NCBI GenBank assembly: GCA_964348225.1
Contig: CAYGBM010000002.1
Coordinates: 1 to 15,209 of the forward strand
DNA from: CAYGBM01 sp964348225
GTDB taxonomy: Bacteria; Patescibacteriota; Minisyncoccia; Minisyncoccales; CG1-02-41-26
Reading direction: 5' to 3'
Length of the DNA: 15,209 nucleotides
The notes under the pieces are model-generated. The model was not told the DNA's origin. It worked only from the letters and a program-made list of their open reading frames with translations, and made no database searches. Both the position numbers and the translations under genes were made by a program. The stretch's first letter is position 1. Each line of letters opens with the position of its first letter. Of this stretch, positions 11,040 to 15,209 are shown piece after piece.

Positions 11040-12125
11040 CTAACGACGAAGCCCACCACCACGAACCGCAGCAGCCAAACGAATCATCCGAGCCGTCCTG
11101 CCCAGTACACAGGGGTGAAATGGGTACATCATTCTCCTTCTCGTCGCCGTTTCCTCCGGCTGTGGTTCTGGTTGCGGCTCGGTTTCAGTTTCGGAATCTT
11201 CCTCTTCTACAATTATCACCGAAGGCAGCAAAACAACCTCCAGTACTTCAATTGTAGTATTGAAGTCGTCTAGGCGTACTTCCCGGATGATTTCGTATCG
11301 GCCGTCGATCAACTTATTAGTACGACCATATGTTCTCACATCATTGCCGCATTTTTGCAGCAAGATGTGTTTTGAACCATCCGAGAGTTCTGCCAGCCAG
11401 CCCTTCTGTCCTACACCACAACGGATTTCTTCCACAGAGCCATCCGCGTATCGAACCTGCAGAAGTCCATACAAGCGAACTTCCCAAAGCCGTTTAATCA
11501 CGAATGGCTGCTGAATGCTCACGGCGCGTTCCGGATTCCGCTGGATATCCTCCGCGATGTGCTGTCGGATAGTCTCTACCGCTCCTTGCGCAGTAGTTAC
11601 TCCTCCTTCAACCATCGAAGGCACAAAGGCATTATTCCCCGGTCGAAAAATATTCCACGGTCGCCAGAAGTACAAAAGCATTGCCATGCCACATATTAAG
11701 AACAGGGCACCCAATCCTGCAAAGGGCGAATCACCAGCCAGCTTTGATTTTGCCTCGCCTAGAGAGACTATTCTATCAATCTGTGAAGACGAATCCAATA
11801 GGCGAACCGTAACCTTAGCTATGCCTAGACCATAAGCCCAACCCTCTGGGACCCGGAGTTTCTCACCCGCATAAATCAGATCCACCGAACGACCGCCCTC
11901 AATAAACAAATGTTTATTGTAAGCGACCAATACGGTGTAGTTTATTCCATGATTGCCGGCTTTTTCCGTGATAATCCAGAGGCAATCCCCTGGTTCAACA
12001 GTATAATACCACGGCTGCCTCTCCATTTCACCGGCTACAGCACATTCTGGAGTATAATACTCCTGTGCTGATACCACGCCACTAACCAACAATAGACCAA
12101 CAACTACTAGAAATATGCTTCTCAT
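11040..12125 (-). CDS. Secreted/anchored LysM-domain protein with a TM and C-terminal region
   Basis: The protein has 361 aa from ATG 12125, chosen because AAAGGAGGG lies about 6 nt upstream and a signal peptide follows directly (MRSIFLVVVGLLLVSGVVSA, residues 1-20). Residues 39-93 form a LysM peptidoglycan-binding domain (YYTVEPGDCLWIITEKAG through YNKHLFIEGG to IYAGEKLRVPEG). A TM helix follows at about 135-154 (FAGLGALFLICGMAMLLYFW). The C-terminal 200 residues would then be cytosolic. They contain VRYADGSVEEIRCGVGQKGW and SDGSKHILLQKCGND, an acidic Pro/Glu tract (EEEDSETETEPQPEPQPEE) and a basic tail. It could link cell wall and cytoplasm. Composition is richer in GC than its neighbours, and its start overlaps the stop of the 58-aa gene. 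Confidence 0.88.
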   Translation of the reverse strand: MRSIFLVVVGLLLVSGVVSAQEYYTPECAVAGEMERQPWYYTVEPGDCLWIITEKAGNHGINYTVLVAYNKHLFIEGGRSVDLIYAGEKLRVPEGWAYGLGIAKVTVRLLDSSSQIDRIVSLGEAKSKLAGDSPFAGLGALFLICGMAMLLYFWRPWNIFRPGNNAFVPSMVEGGVTTAQGAVETIRQHIAEDIQRNPERAVSIQQPFVIKRLWEVRLYGLLQVRYADGSVEEIRCGVGQKGWLAELSDGSKHILLQKCGNDVRTYGRTNKLIDGRYEIIREVRLDDFNTTIEVLEVVLLPSVIIVEEEDSETETEPQPEPQPEETATRRRMMYPFHPCVLGRTARMIRLAAAVRGGGLRR

Positions 12126-12298
12126 CTTAGACCCTCCTTTAGGTCTATTGCCTTCTTTTCCCACTCTTTGAAAGCATTGTAATGTCCAAATAATTTTAAC
12201 CGCAGGGGTACGCGGTTTTTTGATTTTGAACTCTGCCCAACAAAAATGATAGGCAGTAAAATAGCCATTCCCACAGCCATTTTACTAACTATCATCAT
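12122..12298 (-). CDS. Small membrane-anchored protein, 58 aa, coupled to the LysM gene
   Basis: An open frame starts at ATG 12298 (or the next ATG, 12295) and ends in a TGA that overlaps the LysM start as ATGA (12122-12125), a classical coupling arrangement. The product begins MMIVSKMAVGMAILLPIIFV (TM helix or signal peptide), followed by a basic stretch, SSKSKNRVPLRLKLFGHY, and an amphipathic tail, FKEWEKKAIDLKEGLR. The last codons also carry the strong SD of the LysM gene, so part of the tail sequence is constrained by that. The SD before its own start is weak (AGCAGG immediately upstream). No family is recognised; the overlap and the TM argue that it is real. Confidence 0.55.
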   Translation of the reverse strand: MMIVSKMAVGMAILLPIIFVGQSSKSKNRVPLRLKLFGHYNAFKEWEKKAIDLKEGLR

Positions 12299-12317
12299 CC
12301 TGCTATATTCTAAATCC

Positions 12318-12345
12318 TTGACACCAAGTTCTATAATGATACACT
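12318..12345 (+). promoter_or_regulatory. Possible promoter for the coiled-coil gene
   Basis: A consensus TTGACA (12318-12323) lies 16 nt before TACACT (12340-12345), which is 13 nt before the ATG. A better -10-like TATAAT at 12332-12337 is too close to that -35. Either reading gives a leader of 15 nt or less with no SD. Confidence 0.4.
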
Positions 12346-12358
12346 AAAAACAGAGATT

Positions 12359-12706
12359 ATGCCCGAAGAAAATATTAAACAATATCTTGATGAAAAAACC
12401 GAAGAAACCAAACGGCATTTTGATGTTGTAGCTGAAGATTTGAAAGACGAAATTAAGCAAGTAGCTGAAGGAGTCTCTTCTAATTCTCAAAAGATTGATA
12501 GGATGCAAAAAGATGTTACCAAAATTAAAGATGACGTTGAGGTCTTAAATGTGAAAATGGTAACTGTTGAAGAAGATATATCTGTTATCAAAGCGGATAT
12601 TGAATTCATCAAACACGAACTAAAGCAGAAAATTGACCGCAATGAATTTGCCATGCTGGAAAAAAGAGTAGCTCTGCTTGAATCAAAAATGAGCCAAAGA
12701 CCCTGA
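12359..12706 (+). CDS. Coiled-coil hypothetical protein, 115 aa
   Basis: The plus-strand gene from ATG 12359 encodes a highly charged, Pro-poor protein with heptad-like hydrophobic spacing: IKQYLDEKTEETKRHFDVVA, then SNSQKIDRMQKDVTKIKDDV, then LKQKIDRNEFAMLEKRVALL. It is almost certainly a long helical coiled coil, similar to small uncharacterised proteins common in candidate-phyla and archaeal genomes. There is no TM or signal. It is divergent from the LysM operon and followed by a terminator and the first copy of the ~88-bp inverted-repeat element. The start has no SD and only a short leader. Confidence 0.82.
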   Translation: MPEENIKQYLDEKTEETKRHFDVVAEDLKDEIKQVAEGVSSNSQKIDRMQKDVTKIKDDVEVLNVKMVTVEEDISVIKADIEFIKHELKQKIDRNEFAMLEKRVALLESKMSQRP

Positions 12707-12761
12707 ACATCACCCATATCAATCCATCTCTCCTTATTAAATTTCAAAGAACGTTATTTCT

Positions 12762-12786
12762 ACACCATCCTAAAGGGTGTTTTTTT
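12762..12786 (+). terminator. Intrinsic terminator after the coiled-coil gene
   Basis: ACACC (12762-12766) pairs with GGTGT (12776-12780), followed directly by TTTTTT (12781-12786). The stem is short but the U-tract is strong. It is the first part of an ~88-bp unit repeated after hicA (13422-13508). Confidence 0.6.
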
Positions 12787-12850
12787 ATTTCTCTGCACTA
12801 ACTCTTTCTCAACCCAGAAACTTTTATATTTCTGAACTAAGAAAGAGTAA
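12762..12850. repeat. Repeated inverted-repeat element, copy 1
   Basis: The unit consists of a terminator hairpin, about 14 nt of spacer, and a two-part inverted repeat. Its outer stem is ACTCTTTCT (12801-12809) with AGAAAGAGT (12840-12848), and its inner stem is CAGAAA (12815-12820) with TTTCTG (12829-12834). The same order and spacing recurs at 13422-13508. This copy ends 8 nt before the -35 box of the second hicBA promoter. Confidence 0.7.
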
Positions 12851-12855
12851 AAAGT

Positions 12856-12884
12856 TTGACATTGCTTTTTTTAAGATATATAAT
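12856..12884 (+). promoter_or_regulatory. Perfect-consensus promoter of the second hicBA, leaderless
   Basis: TTGACA (12856-12861), a 17-nt spacer and TATAAT (12879-12884) give a textbook sigma70 promoter. The ATG of hicB begins only 9 nt after the -10 box (12893), so the expected transcription start is within about two bases of the start codon and there is no room for an SD. Confidence 0.8.
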
Positions 12885-12892
12885 GAAATTGT

Positions 12893-13144
12893 ATGAATAA
12901 AAAGATTTATTTTTTCCCAATTACCATTGAAGCTCTTGATGAAGGGGGATTTTTAGCTACGTGCCCTATTCTTCAGGGTTGTCGAGCTGAAGGTAAAAGC
13001 TATGGTGAGGCAATTGAAAATATTCAAGACGTCATAAAAGTTCATGTAGAGGCTAGAAAAACCCATAATGAACCTTTACCAGAAGTTTCTATTCCCCATA
13101 AAACAAATCTTCGCTTGTCTCTGCCTCTCCCAATCTCTATTTAA
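12893..13144 (+). CDS. hicB: HicB family antitoxin (second module)
   Basis: The protein has 83 aa with the HicB partial RNase H-like fold: YFFPITIEALDEGGFLATCP (about residues 6-25), LQGCRAEGKSYGEAIENIQD, then VIKVHVEARKTHNEPLPEV. There is no clear DNA-binding tail. It is read from a strong promoter whose start site almost coincides with the ATG, so a leaderless mRNA is expected. It neutralises the HicA encoded 3 nt downstream. It differs markedly from the hicB at 5291-5536, so the two modules are not recent duplicates. Confidence 0.92.
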   Translation: MNKKIYFFPITIEALDEGGFLATCPILQGCRAEGKSYGEAIENIQDVIKVHVEARKTHNEPLPEVSIPHKTNLRLSLPLPISI

Positions 13145-13147
13145 TCT

Positions 13148-13390
13148 ATGGCTCGAAGATTTCCTCAAGCCAATTATTCGGATGTTGTAAAAGTAGCCAA
13201 GAAATTGGGCTTTTATTTTTATAAACAAGCCAAGGGAAGTCATGAAGTCTGGCGCCGAGCTGACGGCCGCTACACTACCATCCCTCATCATGGTTCAAAA
13301 TCAATAAAAAGAAAAACCTTGAAAGCAATCTTGCAGGACCTTCAAATTACTCCTCAAGAATTCATTAAGACGAGAAAAGGCAAAAAGTGA
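13148..13390 (+). CDS. hicA: HicA family toxin (second module)
   Basis: The protein has 80 aa: DVVKVAKKLGFYFYKQAKGS, then HEVWRRADGRYTTIPHHGSK, then SIKRKTLKAILQDLQITPQE. The catalytic His32 sits in the GSH motif, and the RRADG strand and C-terminal helix are as in HicA. It is an mRNA interferase held by HicB. It starts at ATG 13148, 3 nt after the hicB stop, and is followed by an intrinsic terminator and the second copy of the ~88-bp repeat. All key residues are present, so it is probably functional. Confidence 0.93.
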   Translation: MARRFPQANYSDVVKVAKKLGFYFYKQAKGSHEVWRRADGRYTTIPHHGSKSIKRKTLKAILQDLQITPQEFIKTRKGKK

Positions 13391-13421
13391 ATTTCCTCCT
13401 CTCAGAGAACTCCATCTCCTC

Positions 13422-13440
13422 CACCCCCAAGGGTGTTTTT
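13422..13440 (+). terminator. Intrinsic terminator after the second hicA
   Basis: CACCC (13422-13426) pairs with GGGTG (13431-13435) across a 4-nt loop, followed by TTTTTATTTTT (13436-13446). It lies 31 nt past the hicA stop. Confidence 0.7.
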
Positions 13441-13508
13441 ATTTTTCTTCAATAACCCTTCCTCAATCCAGCAACTTATAAATTACTGCTGAACTAAGAA
13501 AGGGTTAG
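13422..13508. repeat. Repeated inverted-repeat element, copy 2
   Basis: The layout is as in copy 1: terminator hairpin, spacer, outer stem AACCCTTCCT (13454-13463) with AGAAAGGGTT (13497-13506, one mismatch), and inner stem CAGCA (13469-13473) with TGCTG (13487-13491). Relative to copy 1 the stems changed on both sides in a compensatory way. It sits between convergent hicA and the multi-TM gene, followed by a further GGGCTG/CAGCCC inverted repeat (13508-13537). Confidence 0.7.
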
Positions 13509-13544
13509 GGCTGGAAAGTATCTTTTTTTCACAGCCCCATAGTA

Positions 13545-13940
13545 TCACCTCCTAGCCCTTTGCCTTGACCGATTCAATCTCCTTCGGATATACCTGAGGA
13601 CGAAGTAGACTACAGCCAGCCAAACTAATAGGGACCATCTTCCTGTGAAAAATAGGAAGGCTCCTATTCCTAACAGAATCATCCCTACTAGGTATTGCTG
13701 TACAGTATTCTGCACAGCGCCCCTACTTCCTCTCACGAACTCGGGGGCATAAAACCCGAATCCAGAGAGCGCCGCCACTATGCCGGCTGCCCAGTTAAAT
13801 GACAGCCGAGTACTTGCCAGCACTAGAATTGCTATGATCGAAGCAAGTACCCACGTCACCCAGGCCTGCCAGCGCCGACTTAACATTCGTGCCGCTACTG
13901 CTCCGCCAAGAGGTAGAGCACAAAGAACAACCCAAAACAT
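13545..13940 (-). CDS. Small multi-pass membrane protein, 131 aa
   Basis: The gene starts at ATG 13940 with AGGGAG about 7 nt upstream. About five hydrophobic helices can be placed, at approximately residues 2-18, 25-43, 48-65, 83-99 and 102-118. They are separated by short basic loops (MLSRRWQ, FVRGSRG), with a very basic tail, RYIRRRLNRSRQRARR, expected in the cytosol. No family is recognised. Codon use is richer in GC than in the hicBA genes next door. It is preceded by a ~330-nt structured leader and a consensus promoter (14276-14303). The TGA stop overlaps an accidental AGGAGGTGA, after which only a 3-codon ORF follows. Confidence 0.75.
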   Translation of the reverse strand: MFWVVLCALPLGGAVAARMLSRRWQAWVTWVLASIIAILVLASTRLSFNWAAGIVAALSGFGFYAPEFVRGSRGAVQNTVQQYLVGMILLGIGAFLFFTGRWSLLVWLAVVYFVLRYIRRRLNRSRQRARR

Positions 13941-14275
13941 CTCTGTCTCCCTTCTCCGCTCGAAGCGGAAAAAAGTTAAAGTTTTTTAAGATCTAAAATT
14001 CTCTATTCGGGAAAAGGATAGAGGAGATATATTTGTTTAAAAACGACTTTTAGATATCTCCCCCGCCCTTCTCCCCCTGAGCCGCGCTAAGCGCGGCTCA
14101 GGAAAGAGAAATTATTATTTCTTGTCCTTAGTTTGTGTATCTTTTAAAGCAACAACCGACTTTCAAAGAGAGTCGGTTGTTGCGGTCAATTAAAATGTTC
14201 ACGTGATTAATTTCGACCAAAGGCTTCTATTAATCACGAAGCTCCGCAATTAATTACTCTCTCCATCATGCCCAA
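13941..14275 (-). other. Long structured 5' leader of the multi-TM gene
   Basis: No gene is visible here, but a dense set of hairpins is. Near the 5' end, TTGCGG (complement of 14244-14249) pairs with CCGCAA (complement of 14180-14185) around a perfect 10-bp stem, CGTGATTAAT (complement of 14229-14238) with ATTAATCACG (complement of 14202-14211). Next is a 13-bp hairpin (14149-14161 with 14171-14183) that shares four bases with the first outer stem, so the two compete. Then comes an 11-bp GC-rich hairpin (14077-14101) and two weaker stems before the SD. An 11-codon ORF (MMERVINCGAS) begins near the expected RNA 5' end. This is compatible with an attenuator, a riboswitch or an independent small RNA. 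No known class motif was recognised. Confidence 0.5.
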
Positions 14276-14303
14276 ATTATAGCACACCTACAAATTTTGT
14301 CAA
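14276..14303 (-). promoter_or_regulatory. Perfect-consensus sigma70 promoter (minus strand)
   Basis: TTGACA (complement of 14298-14303) and TATAAT (complement of 14276-14281) are separated by 16 nt. The start would be near 14268, about 330 nt upstream of the multi-TM gene. Confidence 0.75.
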
Positions 14304-14365
14304 GTGTTTTTTTTGCAATCCCACATCTAAGCTTACAACTTATAAGTCTCCAAACTTAGATATAG

Positions 14366-14401
14366 GAGGGACTTTGTTTATCTAACAAAGGAGAGTCCCT
14401 C
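14366..14401. other. Bulged hairpin between the 52/27-aa ORFs and the promoter
   Basis: GAGGGAC (14366-14372) with GTCCCTC (14395-14401), and inside TTTGTT with AACAAA, form a 13-bp stem with a 5-nt bulge. It is followed on the minus strand by a second stem, ATCTAAG/CTTAGAT (about 14325-14363). There is no clear U-tract. It probably closes the upstream transcript or protects its 3' end. Confidence 0.45.
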
Positions 14402-14412
14402 ATAAGTGCTTC

Positions 14413-14496
14413 TTAAACTCCTTCTGGAATGGTTAAATCAAAAATAGTGCCCCCCCCTGGTAGGAGGTATATTTCTATACCTTCTATCTTGCCCAT
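14413..14496 (-). CDS. Possible 27-aa peptide
   Basis: This short frame from ATG 14496 gives a protein-like MGKIEGIEIYLLPGGGTIFD then LTIPEGV. It starts 19 nt after the stop of the 52-aa gene, with only a weak GGTGAA upstream. No family. The position and direction suggest the same transcript; it could equally be chance. Confidence 0.25.
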   Translation of the reverse strand: MGKIEGIEIYLLPGGGTIFDLTIPEGV

Positions 14497-14515
14497 GCTT
14501 CACCATTCGGCGAAG

Positions 14516-14674
14516 CTAACGGGTAATAACCTTCTTCGGGTTGGCAACCCTTTTTGGCACATTCCCGACGAAGGTTAAGGTGCCATACTCCTCAACTCGA
14601 CCATTCCTAAAACGGCCGAGTACTTGACGAGCAGTCCAATCACCACTTCCACCAAGTATAACCTCAAAGTCCAT
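14516..14674 (-). CDS. Small hypothetical protein, 52 aa
   Basis: The frame from ATG 14674 is preceded by a strong AAAGGAGG about 7 nt upstream. The product has alternating strands with a Gly-rich turn: MDFEVILGGSGDWTARQVLG, then RNGRVEEYGTLTFVGNV, then a basic end, PKRVANPKKVITR. It looks like a small beta-rich soluble protein. I know no family. It lies downstream of the cysteine-rich 84-aa gene (187-nt gap containing two hairpins) and is followed by the possible 27-aa peptide. GC-richer codon use and the strong SD set it apart from most genes in the window. Confidence 0.6.
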   Translation of the reverse strand: MDFEVILGGSGDWTARQVLGRFRNGRVEEYGTLTFVGNVPKRVANPKKVITR

Positions 14675-14699
14675 CAACGCTCCTCCTTTCTTTTTTGCT

Positions 14700-14723
14700 C
14701 CGCTGTAAGGGTGGGAACAGCGG
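14700..14723. other. Hairpin upstream of the 52-aa gene
   Basis: CCGCTGT (14700-14706) pairs with ACAGCGG (14717-14723) across a 10-nt loop. It lies about 25 nt upstream of the 52-aa start codon. No U-tract follows on either strand, so it is probably a leader or processing hairpin. Confidence 0.4.
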
Positions 14724-14799
14724 AGGAATGATGTTTAACTTTTACGCTCTCAATTCCCACCTTAAGCCGAAATCTTGCAATCTCGGACTAAGATAGGAA

Positions 14800-14830
14800 T
14801 AAGAGCTAAGTTTGTGCTTTTTAGCTCTTA
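14800..14830 (-). terminator. Possible terminator after the cysteine-rich gene
   Basis: TAAGAGCTAA (14800-14809) pairs perfectly over 10 bp with TTAGCTCTTA (14821-14830). In minus-strand RNA, TTCCTATCTTAG follows, a weak U-rich tail. It lies 31 nt after the 84-aa gene's stop. Confidence 0.4.
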
Positions 14831-14861
14831 TTCATTACTCTTTTGTGCATTTGATCACCCC

Positions 14862-15116
14862 CTACTCCACTGCTAAACGATAGCAGTGGCCACTTAATGG
14901 ACATCCCGAGCAAAAGCAACGGGGTCCCTTCAACGCTGGTTTCGCGGGGGGAGGATTTTTTATTCTCCTCTCACCACATTCGTGGCAGAAGAAAATCTGC
15001 CTCTCTCTTTCGAGATGAGCAATCTCCCTCTGCTCTTCCGGAGTAGCCTTCCTTGCTGGAAGACCTATGCCCTCTGGACAGGGCGAGAACCCTACCCAGA
15101 TTTTATTCGATCTCAT
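14862..15116 (-). CDS. Cysteine-rich protein with WhiB-like C-terminal motif, 84 aa
   Basis: ATG 15116 was chosen because AAGGAGG lies 6 nt upstream; the frame itself stays open leftward in translation to the window edge, so a longer form is possible. There are seven Cys. Cys13 lies in GFSPCPEGIG, and FFCHECGERR has a CxxC (44, 47) like a zinc ribbon. RCFCSGCPLSGHCYRLAVE then gives Cys67, 69, 72 and 78, with C-x2-C-x5-C spacing at the C-terminus. That last motif and its context (CSGCP...C..LA) resemble the Fe-S cluster part of WhiB proteins, though the rest of WhiB is missing. A metal or Fe-S site is likely; a role in regulation is inference. It heads an SD-rich island with the 52-aa gene. 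Confidence 0.7.
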   Translation of the reverse strand: MRSNKIWVGFSPCPEGIGLPARKATPEEQREIAHLERERQIFFCHECGERRIKNPPPAKPALKGPRCFCSGCPLSGHCYRLAVE

Positions 15117-15130
15117 CTTTATCCTCCTTG

Positions 15131-15148
15131 CCACTTGATGTGGCAAAA
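15131..15148. other. Hairpin just before the SD of the cysteine-rich gene
   Basis: GCCAC pairs with GTGGC (flanking T and A residues extend it) at about 15129-15147, ending within a few bases of AAGGAGG. In minus-strand RNA it follows a U-rich stretch. It could modulate access to the ribosome binding site. Confidence 0.35.
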
Positions 15149-15184
15149 AAATTCGACAAGAAACATTAACCAATCCCTGGTTTC

Positions 15185-15209
15185 GGGCACATAGCTGAGC
15201 TATCTGCCC
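15185..15209. repeat. 25-nt interrupted palindrome at the right edge
   Basis: GGGCA, ATAGCT, then AGCTAT and TGCCC are arranged symmetrically around a central G with one mismatched pair (15185-15209). It is 69 nt upstream of the cysteine-rich gene's start and may be an operator or a leader hairpin. The window ends here, so it may be part of something longer. Confidence 0.5.

Noticed and set aside
10902..11835. Plus-strand frames opposite the LysM gene
   Set aside because: Antisense shadows of a clear LysM/TM protein with signal peptide and strong SD.
13508..13544. SD-like AGGAGGTGA followed by an ATG after the multi-TM gene
   Set aside because: The ORF is only three codons, and the SD-like sequence is the gene's own Arg-Arg-stop codons.
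15117..15173. Longer N-terminus of the cysteine-rich protein starting at a TTG
   Set aside because: A strong SD directly precedes the ATG at 15116 and a hairpin lies in between. I note that the frame stays open to the window edge, so a longer protein cannot be fully excluded.
15166..15209. Possible C-terminus of another upstream gene ending CPKPGIG at a TAA
   Set aside because: Only about 14 codons are visible and they overlap a palindrome; too little to call.

Overview
The window (about 38-40% GC by eye, standard code with TGA used as stop) looks like a small-genome bacterium of the Candidate Phyla Radiation / Patescibacteria (Parcubacteria-like) type. This is inferred from the gene families: DUF5674, a PsbP-like anchored protein, an SdpI-like membrane protein, zincin, HicBA, a MazG-like protein and a LysM/TM protein. 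It is also suggested by the weak or absent Shine-Dalgarno sites of most genes and by tRNA genes without encoded CCA. No 16S or other decisive marker is present, so the phylum is an inference.

Layout. 1-3813 (all minus): a partial gene, an unrecognised 279-aa protein, nitroreductase, SdpI-like protein, zincin metalloprotease, a winged-helix-like protein and an HD-domain hydrolase. 3935-4190 (plus): a consensus promoter and a strongly foldable transcript, probably a non-coding RNA or riboregulator. 4209-4838 (minus): histidine phosphatase ending in a 7-nt periodic repeat and a terminator. 4985-9402 (minus): an apparently old translation block, tRNA-Tyr / tRNA-Thr / rpmG (L33) / tRNA-Trp, broken up by accessory genes. 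An HTH/LAGLIDADG-like protein lies between Tyr and Thr. A nucleotidyltransferase toxin-antitoxin-like pair, a PsbP-like protein, DUF5674, a conserved hypothetical, MazG-like and HicBA genes lie between rpmG and Trp. Two extra copies of the 3' end of rpmG sit as scars between these cargo genes. 9439-10512 (minus): trmD and khpA.

10539-12298 (minus): an island with strong ribosome binding sites, made of a 58-aa membrane-anchored protein overlapping a LysM/TM protein, a 41-aa single-TM protein started by GTG, and a doubtful 76-aa ORF with a long-range stem over its start. 12318-13508 (plus): a coiled-coil protein and a second hicBA module, each followed by a terminator plus a copy of an ~88-bp inverted-repeat element whose stems co-vary. 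13545-15209 (minus): a second SD-rich island with a cysteine-rich protein bearing a WhiB-like C-x2-C-x5-C motif, a 52-aa protein, possibly a 27-aa peptide, then a perfect-consensus promoter, a ~330-nt structured leader and a multi-TM protein.

How the pieces relate. tRNA genes, L33, TrmD and KhpA serve translation. Two HicBA modules and one nucleotidyltransferase pair are stability or defence-type cargo. The strongest unusual signal is the serial cargo insertion at the 3' end of rpmG. Next come the plus-strand RNA at 3969-4190, the structured leader at 13941-14275, the covarying repeat pair, and the islands of small SD-driven membrane proteins.
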